NCBI RefSeq assembly: GCF_008710705.1
Contig: NZ_VYRZ01000002.1
Location: 62,001 to 126,000, forward strand
Length of the DNA stretch: 64,000 bases
Source of the DNA: Microbacterium radiodurans
GTDB taxonomy: Bacteria > Actinomycetota > Actinomycetes > Actinomycetales > Microbacteriaceae
Direction of reading: 5' to 3'
Below, one piece after another: positions 44,442 to 52,296 of this stretch (position 1 is its first letter; each line of letters starts with the position of its first letter). Position numbers and translations under genes: made by a program. Under the pieces are notes generated by a model. That model saw only the letters and a list, made by a program, of their open reading frames with translations, made no database searches and was not told where the DNA came from.

Positions 44442-45893
44442 GTGTCCACTTCCGTGCCCAGAATTCTCGTCGTCGGTGGAGGGTATGCGGGCTTCTACAC
44501 CGCGTGGAAGCTCGAGAAGCACCTCCGTAAGGGCGAGGCCGAGGTGACGATCGTCGACCCGTTGCCGTACATGACCTACCAGCCCTTCCTCCCCGAGGTC
44601 GCCGCCGGTCAGATCGAGGGTCGCCACGTCGTCGTGGGCCTGCGCCGCCACCTGAAGCGCACGAACGTCGTCGTGGCGAAGGTCACGAAGATCGACCACG
44701 CGAACAAGGTCGCGACCATCACGCCCGCCGACGGCGAGCCGTGGGAGCACCACTACGACCAGATCGTGGTGACGGCCGGCGCGGTCTCGCGCACCTTCCC
44801 GATCCCGGGCATCGCCGACAACGCGATCGGCCTGAAGACGGTCGAGGAGGCGATGGCGATCCGCGACCGCATCCTCACGAACTTCGACCGTGCGGCCAAC
44901 CTGCCCGCCGGTCCCGAGCGCGACCGCCTGCTCACCGTCGTCGTCGTCGGCGGCGGGTTCGCGGGCATCGAGGTGTTCGCCGAACTCCGTGCGATGGCGT
45001 CCGCTCTCCTGAAGGACTACCCGCAGCTCCGCTTCGAGGACACGCACTTCCACCTCATCGAGGCGATGGGCCGCATCATGCCCGAGGTCTCGCTCGAGAC
45101 CAGCCAGTGGGTGCTCAAGAGCCTCGCGAAGAGGGGCGCCAACGTGCACCTCGACACGCAGGTCCAGGGCGCCGAGGGCGGGAACGTCGCGCTGTCGACG
45201 GGCGAGGTCATCCCGACCGACCTGATCATCTGGACCGCGGGCGTCATGGCGAACCCGACGGTCGTCCGCGGCGGAGACCTGCCGGTGGAGGAGCGCGGTC
45301 GTATCCGCACCCGCGCCGACCTGCGCGTGGGCACGCCCGAGGAATTCGTCGAGGGTGCCTGGGCAGCCGGTGACGTCTCGGCCGTCCCGGACCTCACGGG
45401 CGGCGGCGTGGGCGGGTACTGCGTGCCCAACGCCCAGCACGCGGTGCGTCAGGCGAAGCTCCTCGCGAAGAACCTCGTTGCGGTGCTGCGGGGCGAGTCG
45501 CCTCGCGAGTACTACCACAAGAACCTCGGCGCGGTGGCCGGTCTCGGACTCGGCAGCGGCGTCTTCCAGTCCGGCAAGATCGCCATCAAGGGATTCCTCG
45601 CCTGGGTGGCGCACCGCGGCTACCACGGTCTCGCGATGCCGTCGTGGGAGCGCAAGTGGCGCGTCGTGGGCGACTGGTGGATGAACTTCTGGCTCGGACG
45701 CGACAACGTCTCGATGGAGGCGACGCTCACGCCGCGGGCCACCTTCGAGGAGTTCGCCGCGCGTCCGCGGCCGTCGAAGCCCGAAGAGGCGAACCCCCAG
45801 CCGGCGATCGACCCGAAGAGCGTGGCCAAGGACGAGGGTGCGCAGGCCGTCGCTCCCGCCGAGAAGGACAACAAGGTCTCGGCGAACAGCTGA
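44442..45893 (+). CDS. ndh: Type II NADH dehydrogenase
   Basis: NDH-2 oxidises NADH and reduces menaquinone without pumping protons. The 483-residue flavoprotein has FAD motif ILVVGGGYAGFYTAWKL at the start and second dinucleotide motif VVVVGGGFAGIEV near residue 168. The quinone-site signature GGGVGGYCVPNAQHAVRQAK comes later. A C-terminal amphipathic region anchors it to the membrane. GTG 44442 has AAGGAG eleven bases upstream. A charged tail of about 40 residues is disordered. Confidence 0.93.
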   Translation: MSTSVPRILVVGGGYAGFYTAWKLEKHLRKGEAEVTIVDPLPYMTYQPFLPEVAAGQIEGRHVVVGLRRHLKRTNVVVAKVTKIDHANKVATITPADGEPWEHHYDQIVVTAGAVSRTFPIPGIADNAIGLKTVEEAMAIRDRILTNFDRAANLPAGPERDRLLTVVVVGGGFAGIEVFAELRAMASALLKDYPQLRFEDTHFHLIEAMGRIMPEVSLETSQWVLKSLAKRGANVHLDTQVQGAEGGNVALSTGEVIPTDLIIWTAGVMANPTVVRGGDLPVEERGRIRTRADLRVGTPEEFVEGAWAAGDVSAVPDLTGGGVGGYCVPNAQHAVRQAKLLAKNLVAVLRGESPREYYHKNLGAVAGLGLGSGVFQSGKIAIKGFLAWVAHRGYHGLAMPSWERKWRVVGDWWMNFWLGRDNVSMEATLTPRATFEEFAARPRPSKPEEANPQPAIDPKSVAKDEGAQAVAPAEKDNKVSANS

Positions 45894-45902
45894 CCACTGC
45901 GT

Positions 45903-45949
45903 GCACGAGGACGCCCCCGCACTCTTCCGGTGCGGGGGCGTCCTCGTGC
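45903..45949 (+). terminator. Strong terminator after ndh
   Basis: Two perfect 20-base arms (45903-45922 and 45930-45949) enclose a seven-base loop. It is directly upstream of the UAA tRNA. Confidence 0.85.
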
Positions 45950-45972
45950 GCGGCGGTAACGTGGGACTCTGG

Positions 45973-46045
45973 GCCCCCGTAGCCCAATGGCAGAGGCAGG
46001 CGACTTAAAATCGCTTCAGTCTGGGTTCGAGTCCCAGCGGGGGCA
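45973..46045 (+). tRNA. tRNA with anticodon TAA (nominal tRNA-Leu), short variable loop
   Basis: A canonical 73-base cloverleaf folds. Acceptor GCCCCCG pairs with CGGGGGC. The D-stem has G18G19. Anticodon stem GGCGA pairs with TCGCT (one G-T pair) around loop CTTAAAA. T-arm CTGGG/CCCAG holds TTCGAGT, and the discriminator is A. Anticodon TAA (46006-46008) reads UUA, so the nominal identity is leucine. But the variable loop is only TCAGT, five bases, whereas bacterial leucine tRNAs are class II with a long variable arm. CCA is not encoded. The amino acid should be treated as unproven. Confidence 0.85.
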
Positions 46046-46162
46046 CTCGTATCGGGCCGTCATCACCCGCCGCTGCCCGGGTAAGGCCTGCGTATCCGTG
46101 ACCGCACCCAGGTTCGTCCGTGCGGCTTGTTTAGGATGGTCGATGGAATAGAGGGGGCTTCT

Positions 46163-46729
46163 ATGGATTGGCTGATCCCGGTCATCGCCGTCGTCGTCGT
46201 TGCGGCGGCCGTGGGCATCTACCTGTGGGCGACGTACAACTCGCTCGTGGCGCTGAACGTCCGCGTCGACGAGGCGTGGAGCGACATCACCGTCCAGCTC
46301 AAGCGTCGAGCCGATCTACTGCCGAATCTCATCGACACGGTGCGAGGCTACGCCGCCCACGAGAAGGCCGTCTTCGAGAATGTCACCCGCGCTCGGGCCG
46401 AGACGCTTTCGGCGAACGGTCCGGCCGAAGCCGGCATCGCGGAAGGGCACGTGCAGCAGGCCCTGAAGTCGCTCTTCGCGGTGGCCGAGGGCTACCCCCA
46501 GCTCCAGGCGAGCCAGAACTTCCTCCAGCTCCAGCAGGCGATCGTCGACACGGAGGACAAGATCCAGGCGTCGCGACGCTTCTACAACGGCGGCGTGCGG
46601 GAGCTGAACACGAAGATCAAGGTCTTCCCGAACAACCTTTTCGCGCGAAGCCTCGGTTTCACCGAGCGGGAGTTCTTCGAGGTCGAAGGCGGCACCGCCA
46701 TCGCCGAGCCTCCGCGCGTCCAATTCTGA
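46163..46729 (+). CDS. LemA family protein
   Basis: This 188-residue membrane protein has an N-terminal helix (IPVIAVVVVAAAVGIYLWA) and a long helical bundle outside or at the membrane. It is recognised by YNSLVALNVRVDEAWSDI, RRADLLPNLIDTVRGYA and PNNLFARSLGF. ATG 46163 has GAGGGGGC upstream. LemA function is not settled. Confidence 0.9.
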   Translation: MDWLIPVIAVVVVAAAVGIYLWATYNSLVALNVRVDEAWSDITVQLKRRADLLPNLIDTVRGYAAHEKAVFENVTRARAETLSANGPAEAGIAEGHVQQALKSLFAVAEGYPQLQASQNFLQLQQAIVDTEDKIQASRRFYNGGVRELNTKIKVFPNNLFARSLGFTEREFFEVEGGTAIAEPPRVQF

Positions 46730-46754
46730 GAACGGACCGCCGTTCCGTGAGTTC

Positions 46755-46760
46755 TAGACT
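46755..46760 (+). promoter_or_regulatory. -10 box for leaderless AI-2E transporter mRNA
   Basis: TAGACT ends six bases before ATG 46767. The transporter gene thus has its own promoter within the short gap after lemA. Confidence 0.55.
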
Positions 46761-46766
46761 GGCCCG

Positions 46767-47948
46767 ATGAGCGACGAGAAACCAGGGCGGTCGTTCTTCG
46801 ACGCCCTGCGCATCCGCACGGTCGCGTCCGAAACCTCGACGAGCGTGCCGCGCGGGCTGCGGCTCGCCACGGCATACGCGTGGCGCTTCCTCGTCGTGGC
46901 GGCCGCGGTGGGGGTCGCGATCTGGATCGTCATCCAGTTGAAGCTCCTCGTCATCCCGCTTCTCATCGCCATCCTCATCGCCGCACTCCTCTGGCCGGGC
47001 TTCACCTGGCTGCTCGCGCACCGCGTGCCGCGCTGGGCCGCGATCGTCATCAGCGTCCTGGCGACGATCGCCGTGATCACCGGGCTCCTCTGGCTCGCGA
47101 TCTGGCAGATCAGCCAGCAGTGGGCGTCCGTCCAGGGGAGGACGGTCGAGGCGGTGCGGCAGCTGCGTCAGTACCTCATCGACGGGCCGCTCCACCTGAC
47201 CTCCGAGCAGATCGACGGGCTCCTCCGGCAGGGCTGGGAGTTCCTCGAGCAGCAGGCGTCTCTCCTGTGGACCGGCGCGCTCGCGATCGGCTCGACCGTC
47301 GGCCACGTCGCGACCGGTGCGCTGCTCGTGCTGTTCATCCTGCTCTGCATCCTCGCCGACGGCGGGGGCATCTGGCGCTGGGTGACGCGACTGTTCCCGC
47401 GCGCCGCCCGACCCGCGGTCGACGGCGCCGGGCGCACCGGCTGGCGCACGGTCGTGACCTACGCGCGGACGCAGCTCCTCGTCGCCACGATCGACGCGAC
47501 CGGTATCGGTCTCGGCGCGCTCCTGCTCGGCGTGCCCCTCGCGGCTCCGATCGCCGTGCTCGTCTTCCTCGGCGCGTTCATCCCGTTCGTCGGGGCCGTG
47601 GTCACCGGCGCTCTGGCCGTCTTCCTGGCGCTCGTCTACAACGGCCCGTGGATCGCTCTGTGGATGCTCGTGATCGTCCTCGGCGTGCAGCAGCTGGAGG
47701 GGCACATCCTCCAACCGCTCCTCATGGGATCGGCGGTCAAGGTCCACCCGCTCGCCGTGGTCATCGTCGTCGCCGGCGGCGCCATGATCGCCGGCATCCC
47801 CGGTGCGCTGTTCGCCGTGCCGCTCGCCGCGTTCGTCAACGTCGTCGTGCTCTACGTCTCCCGCCGCTCCTGGGAGACCGGTGTCGGGCTGAGGCCCGGC
47901 GAGGCGATCTGGAGCACCGTTCCCCGAGACAGGAGCACGCGAACGTGA
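46767..47948 (+). CDS. AI-2E family (TqsA/PerM-like) transporter
   Basis: This 393-residue membrane protein has about eight helices, including the PLLIAILIAALLWPGF pair near residue 70 and VFLGAFIPFVGAVVTGALAVFLAL. The conserved EGHILQPLLMGSAVKVHPLAVVI belongs to the family. Members move small molecules or ions, or influence autoinducer export; the substrate here is unknown. Its stop overlaps the ilvA GTG (GTGA), so both are co-translated. Confidence 0.9.
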   Translation: MSDEKPGRSFFDALRIRTVASETSTSVPRGLRLATAYAWRFLVVAAAVGVAIWIVIQLKLLVIPLLIAILIAALLWPGFTWLLAHRVPRWAAIVISVLATIAVITGLLWLAIWQISQQWASVQGRTVEAVRQLRQYLIDGPLHLTSEQIDGLLRQGWEFLEQQASLLWTGALAIGSTVGHVATGALLVLFILLCILADGGGIWRWVTRLFPRAARPAVDGAGRTGWRTVVTYARTQLLVATIDATGIGLGALLLGVPLAAPIAVLVFLGAFIPFVGAVVTGALAVFLALVYNGPWIALWMLVIVLGVQQLEGHILQPLLMGSAVKVHPLAVVIVVAGGAMIAGIPGALFAVPLAAFVNVVVLYVSRRSWETGVGLRPGEAIWSTVPRDRSTRT

Positions 47949-49171
47949 CGGGACCTACCCTCGCCGAGCTGGCAGATGCCGCGGCCGTTCTCGAGGGTGT
48001 CGCGACGCGCACCCCGATGGAGTACTCCGAGCACCTCTCGGACGTCCTCGGCGTGCCCGTGCATCTCAAGCTCGAGAACCTCCAGCGCACCGGCTCGTTC
48101 AAGATCCGCGGCGCCACCTACCGTCTGTCGCGGCTGACCGCCGAGGAGCGCTCACGCGGCGTCGTGGCGGCCTCCGCCGGCAATCACGCGCAGGGCGTCG
48201 CCCTCGCGGCCCAGAAACTCGGCATCTCGGCCACCATCTTCATGCCCCTCGGGGTGCCGGTGCCCAAGCTCCTCGCGACCCGCGGCTACGGGGCCGACGT
48301 CATCCTCGAGGGCGCGACGGTCGAGACGCCCCTGCGCCTGGCGGCGGAGTTCGCCGAGCGCACGGGTGCCGTGCTGATCCATCCGTTCGATCACGCCGAT
48401 GTCATCACCGGGCAGGGCACGCTCGGTCTCGAGGTCTACGACCAGATACCCGACATCGAGACGATGCTCGTCGGGATCGGGGGCGGCGGGCTCGTCGCGG
48501 GAGCCGCAGCCGCCGTCAAGGCGCGCGCGGCCGCCGCGGGGCGGACCGTGCGGGTGATCGGGGTCCAGGCCGAGAATTCGGCTGCCTATCCGGCCTCCCT
48601 CGCGGCGGGGGAGCCTGTCGCGGTCGCGACCACGCCGACCATCGCCGACGGCATCGCCGTGGCGCGACCGGGCGATGCGCCGTTCGCCGTGATCCGCGAG
48701 CTCGTGGACGAGGTCGTGACGGTGACCGACGACGACATCGCCCGCGCCCTGCTCGTGCTCCTCGAGCGTGCGAAGCAGGTCGTCGAGCCGGCCGGCGCCG
48801 TCGGAGTCGCGGCGATTCTGGCGGGCAAGGTGCGGGCGAGCGGGCCCACCGTCGCGATCCTCTCGGGAGGCAACATCGACCCGCTGCTGCTGCAGCGCGT
48901 CGTCGCGCACGGGCTCGCGGCATCCGGTCGCTACATGACCCTGCAGATCCCGCTGCCCGACCGTCCGGGACAGCTCGCGCGCGTGTCGGAGCTGCTGTCG
49001 GCCGCCGGCGCCAACGTGACCGAGGTGCTGCACACCCGGCACGGGCAGGGGCTCCAGATCAGCGAGGTCGTGCTTCAGCTGAGCGTCGAGACGCGAGGTG
49101 TCGAGCACGGCGCGCAGGTGATCGCGCTGCTCGAAGAGGCGGGGTTCGCGCCGACGGTCGTCCGGGACTGA
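47945..49171 (+). CDS. ilvA: Threonine ammonia-lyase with C-terminal ACT domain
   Basis: The enzyme deaminates threonine to 2-ketobutyrate, the first step to isoleucine. The PLP lysine lies in GSFKIRGATYRL near residue 57. GNHAQGVALAA and GIGGGGLVAGAA follow, and the phosphate loop SGGNIDP. The C-terminal quarter is a single ACT-like domain (TLQIPLPDRPGQLARVSELL). At 408 residues it matches the TdcB-plus-ACT form rather than the longer E. coli IlvA with two regulatory domains. Confidence 0.9.
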   Translation: MTGPTLAELADAAAVLEGVATRTPMEYSEHLSDVLGVPVHLKLENLQRTGSFKIRGATYRLSRLTAEERSRGVVAASAGNHAQGVALAAQKLGISATIFMPLGVPVPKLLATRGYGADVILEGATVETPLRLAAEFAERTGAVLIHPFDHADVITGQGTLGLEVYDQIPDIETMLVGIGGGGLVAGAAAAVKARAAAAGRTVRVIGVQAENSAAYPASLAAGEPVAVATTPTIADGIAVARPGDAPFAVIRELVDEVVTVTDDDIARALLVLLERAKQVVEPAGAVGVAAILAGKVRASGPTVAILSGGNIDPLLLQRVVAHGLAASGRYMTLQIPLPDRPGQLARVSELLSAAGANVTEVLHTRHGQGLQISEVVLQLSVETRGVEHGAQVIALLEEAGFAPTVVRD

Positions 49172-49187
49172 CCGCCGGCGCGAGGGG

Positions 49188-49679
49188 TCACTGCCCCGAG
49201 TAGGTCTCGACCTTGACGATCTCGACGGGGATGTCGCGTCCGTTCGGCGCGGTGTACGAGGTCTTGTCGCCTTCCTTCAGGCCGAGGATCGCTGCGCCGA
49301 GGGGAGAGGCTTCGCTGTAGACGTCGAGCTCGGAGCCCGAAGCGATCTCGCGGCTGCCGAGGAGGAAGACCTCGTCGCCGCCGGCGACGACGGCCGTCAC
49401 GACCGTGCCCGACAGCACTGTTCCGTCCGACTCGGGTGCTTCGCCGACGGTGGCGTCCTTCAGCAGCTGCTGCAGCGTGCGGATGCGCGCCTCCTGCTTG
49501 CCCTGCTCGTCCTTCGCGGCGTGGTACCCGCCGTTCTCCTTGAGGTCGCCCTCCTCGCGCGCCGCTTCGATGCGCTTCGCGATCTCCTCACGTCCCGTGG
49601 TCGACAGGTGCTCCAGCTCCGCGACGAGGCGGTCGTAGGCGTCCTGGGTGAGGAAGGTGACGGGGGCGTCGTTCGACAT
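49188..49679 (-). CDS. greA: Transcription elongation factor GreA
   Basis: GreA lets backtracked RNA polymerase cut its transcript. The 163-residue protein has the N-terminal coiled coil (LVAELEHLSTTGREEIAKRI), acidic tip EGDLKENGGYHAAKDEQG, and a C-terminal FKBP-like domain (SPLGAAILGLKEGDKTSYTAPNG). AAGGAGACAGC precedes the ATG. A GGCGGCC/GGCCGCC hairpin (49699-49716) lies in its leader. Confidence 0.94.
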   Translation of the reverse strand: MSNDAPVTFLTQDAYDRLVAELEHLSTTGREEIAKRIEAAREEGDLKENGGYHAAKDEQGKQEARIRTLQQLLKDATVGEAPESDGTVLSGTVVTAVVAGGDEVFLLGSREIASGSELDVYSEASPLGAAILGLKEGDKTSYTAPNGRDIPVEIVKVETYSGQ

Positions 49680-49725
49680 GCTGTCTCCTTGAACTGATGG
49701 CGGCCCCCCGGCCGCCTATGTCGAA

Positions 49726-49747
49726 CGCCCCGGCAGCAGCCGGGGCG
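49726..49747 (-). terminator. Terminator after the DUF4307 gene
   Basis: CGCCCCGGC (49726-49734) pairs with GCCGGGGCG (49739-49747) around loop AGCA. It lies 16 bases downstream of the DUF4307 stop on the minus strand and before greA. Confidence 0.65.
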
Positions 49748-49763
49748 CGAGAGAACTGCCAGA

Positions 49764-50171
49764 CTACGGGATCCAGCAGGACGCGACCAAACCGACGGTC
49801 GCCTCCGCGGTCGTGGGGATCGACTCCGTGAAGCTGCGGGTGAGTTCGTCGTTCGCGGGGTACTCGACGATGCGCCATCCGACGACGCCGTGCTCGGTGT
49901 CCTGCGCCTCGAGCGCGCAGGCGACGTCCTGGCCGCGCGCGCCGCCGACCGTGAACGAGACGGTGGCGTGGTGGCCGTCGTCGTCGATGCTGAACCCGGT
50001 CGCATCGGCGTCGACGGATGCCCCCGCGCCCGCGAGCGCCGTCCAGGTGACGAGGGCCGCGATCGCCGTGCCGACGATGGCGCTTCCGATGATCGCGCCT
50101 CGTCGCGAGGCGCCCCCGCGACGTCGCCCGTACCGCTCGTCGAGCTTGTCTTGGACGGACTGCACGGACAT
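49764..50171 (-). CDS. DUF4307 membrane protein
   Basis: This is a 135-residue protein of the actinobacterial DUF4307 group. It has a charged N terminus with LDERYGRRRGG, one membrane helix (about 27-49) and an extracytoplasmic beta domain with FSIDDDGHHATVSFTV and cysteines in ACALEAQD and ASCWIP that may pair. No function is assigned. It is divergent from a small membrane gene. Confidence 0.82.
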   Translation of the reverse strand: MSVQSVQDKLDERYGRRRGGASRRGAIIGSAIVGTAIAALVTWTALAGAGASVDADATGFSIDDDGHHATVSFTVGGARGQDVACALEAQDTEHGVVGWRIVEYPANDELTRSFTESIPTTAEATVGLVASCWIP

Positions 50172-50251
50172 GGCGACGGTCTCCGGAAGGTGCGGGGCGG
50201 ATTAGGCTGGTAGCTCCAGGCTAAGCGCTCCGGGCGCGGATCGAGGAATCA

Positions 50252-50524
50252 ATGCACTCCCTACTGTGGCTCACGTCGGCGGCGACTCCGATCCCCGAGA
50301 TCACGGTCAATCCGACGTCCGTCACACCCGGGCCCTGGGGCTTCGCCGCGATCGCACTGCTGGCGGTCGCCGTCGTGCTGCTCCTTCTCGATATGCTGCG
50401 GCGCGTCCGGCGCGGCCGCTACCGCTCCGAGATCCGCGAGCAGCTGGACGCCGAGGAGGCGGATGCCGCCGGCGCCGACGGGCGCGACGTCGATCGCCCG
50501 GACGGCGGCAGCGTCCCGCGCTGA
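50252..50524 (+). CDS. Small single-span membrane protein
   Basis: This 90-residue protein has an external Pro/Thr-rich N terminus and one strong helix (GFAAIALLAVAVVLLLLDMLR). A basic juxtamembrane stretch and an acidic tail with Asp, Glu and Ala follow. GAGGAATCA gives its ribosome-binding site. It resembles small conserved actinobacterial proteins near mca/uppS loci but has no known role. Confidence 0.78.
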   Translation: MHSLLWLTSAATPIPEITVNPTSVTPGPWGFAAIALLAVAVVLLLLDMLRRVRRGRYRSEIREQLDAEEADAAGADGRDVDRPDGGSVPR

Positions 50525-50542
50525 GGCGGCCGGCGACCCCGG

Positions 50543-51268
50543 TCAGCCGCCGTGGTAGGCCGGGTCGAGGGCGATGAGCAGGCTCGCGGTCCAGTGGCAC
50601 AGGAAGGCGAGCACCGTGCAGACGTGGAAGATCTCGTGGAAGCCGAAATGGCCCGGCCACGGGTTCGGTCGCTTGAGGGCGTAGACGACCGCGCCGCCCG
50701 AGTAGAGCAGGCCGCCGACGATGACGAGGATCATCATGGCGGCGTTCGCCTCGAACAGCGGCACGATGTACATGACCGCAGCCCAGCCCAGGGCGAGGTA
50801 GAGCGCGACGTACAGCCAGCGGGGCGCATTGATCCAGAACACGCGGAAGACGATGCCGGCGATCGCTCCGCCCCACACCAGCGACAGCAGCAGGACCGTC
50901 TGGTCGGTCGGGAGCGCCAGGACGGCCAGCGGCGTGTAGGTGCCGGCGATGAGGAGCAGGATGTTCGCGTGATCGATCCGCTTCAGGATCGCCTTCGTGC
51001 GCGGTTTCCAGTCGAACCGGTGGTAGAGGGCCGAGTTGCCGAAGAGCAGGAGCGACGTCGCCATGAAGACGGCGCTGGCCCACTTGGCCGGTGTGCCCTC
51101 CGCGAGGACGATCAGCACGACGCCGGCGGCGATCGCGACGGGGAAGGTGGCCGCGTGGATCCAGCCGCGCCACGACGGACGGAGCTCGACCTGCGCGCTC
51201 ACCGCTGCGGCGTCCAGGAGCGGAAGCTGCGGCATCTCGGCGCCGTCGTCGACAGAGGGTCGTGTCAC
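50543..51268 (-). CDS. trhA: Hemolysin III / TrhA family membrane protein
   Basis: This 241-residue protein has seven helices and belongs to the PAQR/hemolysin III superfamily. Conserved HRFDWKPR, FHEIFHVCTVLAFLCHW and NSALYH supply the Ser/His/Asp metal-site residues. Homologues affect membrane energetics or lipid composition; haemolysis is a historical label. GTG 51268 has TACGCT six bases upstream. It is divergent from the prenyltransferase, a very common actinobacterial order. Confidence 0.87.
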   Translation of the reverse strand: MTRPSVDDGAEMPQLPLLDAAAVSAQVELRPSWRGWIHAATFPVAIAAGVVLIVLAEGTPAKWASAVFMATSLLLFGNSALYHRFDWKPRTKAILKRIDHANILLLIAGTYTPLAVLALPTDQTVLLLSLVWGGAIAGIVFRVFWINAPRWLYVALYLALGWAAVMYIVPLFEANAAMMILVIVGGLLYSGGAVVYALKRPNPWPGHFGFHEIFHVCTVLAFLCHWTASLLIALDPAYHGG

Positions 51269-51274
51269 ACAACG

Positions 51275-51280
51275 AGCGTA
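51275..51280 (-). promoter_or_regulatory. -10 box for leaderless trhA mRNA
   Basis: TACGCT on the minus strand ends six bases before the GTG at 51268. Confidence 0.55.
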
Positions 51281-51319
51281 CGCTCTCGTGCATGCCGCGG
51301 GTCACATGAGAGCTGGGGG

Positions 51320-51325
51320 TAGCGT
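51320..51325 (+). promoter_or_regulatory. -10 box for leaderless prenyltransferase mRNA
   Basis: TAGCGT ends six bases before GTG 51332. It is divergent from the trhA box 40 bp away, so the two promoters share a 63-bp gap. Confidence 0.55.
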
Positions 51326-51331
51326 AGGCCT

Positions 51332-52108
51332 GTGGGTTCGAATCAGGGGCGGGGCCCCCTCTACCGCCTGTACGCGTCGCGGCTGCGTCGTCACCTGACC
51401 CCCGAGACCGTCCCGCACCACGTCGCGATGATGATCGACGGCAACCGGCGCTGGGCGCGCCTGGCCGGCTACCCCACGCCCGCGGAGGGGCACCGAGCCG
51501 GAGCCGCGAAGATGCACGAGTTCCTGCGCTGGTGCGATGAGCTCGGCATCCAGGTGGTCTCGCTCTACCTGCTCTCGCACGACAACCTCGCCAAACGGGA
51601 CTCGGGCGAGCTCGCCGACCTCATCGAGATCATCGCAGAGCTCGCCGAAGAGCTCTCGAAAGAGCCCGGCTGGCGCGTCCAGCACGTCGGCCGAGCCGCC
51701 CAGCTGCCCCCCGATCTCGCGCGAGTCCTCAGCACAGCGCAGGACCGCACGCGCGACAACCCGGGCCTGCACGTCAACCTCGCGGTCGGCTACGGCGGCC
51801 GCGGCGAGATCGTCGACGCGGTGCGCAGCATCATCACGGCGCACCACGAGCGCGGCGGGTCGATGGAGGAGCTGGCCGAGAGCCTGACGCCCGAGCAGAT
51901 CGGCGAGCACCTCTACACCGTCGGTCAGGCCGACCCCGACCTCGTGATCCGCACTTCCGGCGAGCAGCGACTGAGCGACTTCCTGCTCTGGCAGTCGGCG
52001 CACAGTGAGTTCTACTTCGTCGAGGCGCTGGGACCCGACCTCCGCGAGGTCGACTTCCTGCGTGCGATCCGCGACTACGGTTCGCGCCACCGCCGCTTCG
52101 GCGGCTGA
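51332..52108 (+). CDS. uppS: Isoprenyl (polyprenyl) diphosphate synthase, cis type
   Basis: This cis-prenyltransferase makes the polyprenyl diphosphate carrier of cell-wall synthesis, or its short Z-farnesyl precursor. The 258 residues carry the catalytic [11 protein letters not shown] loop, [38 protein letters not shown] and the terminal [19 protein letters not shown] signature. Actinobacteria often have two such enzymes, and chain length cannot be read here. It uses the products of the MEP pathway (ispE and ispH in this window). Confidence 0.92.
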   Translation: MGSNQGRGPLYRLYASRLRRHLTPETVPHHVAMMIDGNRRWARLAGYPTPAEGHRAGAAKMHEFLRWCDELGIQVVSLYLLSHDNLAKRDSGELADLIEIIAELAEELSKEPGWRVQHVGRAAQLPPDLARVLSTAQDRTRDNPGLHVNLAVGYGGRGEIVDAVRSIITAHHERGGSMEELAESLTPEQIGEHLYTVGQADPDLVIRTSGEQRLSDFLLWQSAHSEFYFVEALGPDLREVDFLRAIRDYGSRHRRFGG

Positions 52109-52184
52109 GCGCGCCTCACCGACCGTTCATCAGCCCGCAACATATCCGGGCGTGTCGCGTGCCGCGGGCGACGCGTGACGGTCG

Positions 52185-52280
52185 TACTGTCATCGCAACG
52201 GGCACGGTGCCCGTTCGGGTCGGCCGATCACGATCCGTGACCCAACGGTCGACTCGTGAAGATCCGGGTGACACACCCGG
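52185..52280 (+). promoter_or_regulatory. Structured leader of phoH2
   Basis: TACTGT (52185-52190) is a possible -10. The following about 100-base leader contains AACGGGCA-CGG-TGCCCGTT (52197-52215) and CCGGGTG-ACA-CACCCGG (52264-52280). GGGTC and GACCC blocks between them may pair as well. A ribosome-binding site GGGGAG follows just past the second hairpin. No known riboswitch class is recognised. Confidence 0.35.
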
Positions 52281-52296
52281 GGGCGGGGAGTGGGTT

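Noticed and set aside
52141..52296. Known riboswitch (c-di-AMP, ykkC or similar) upstream of phoH2
   Set aside because: I could not match the conserved core of any class; only generic hairpins are visible.
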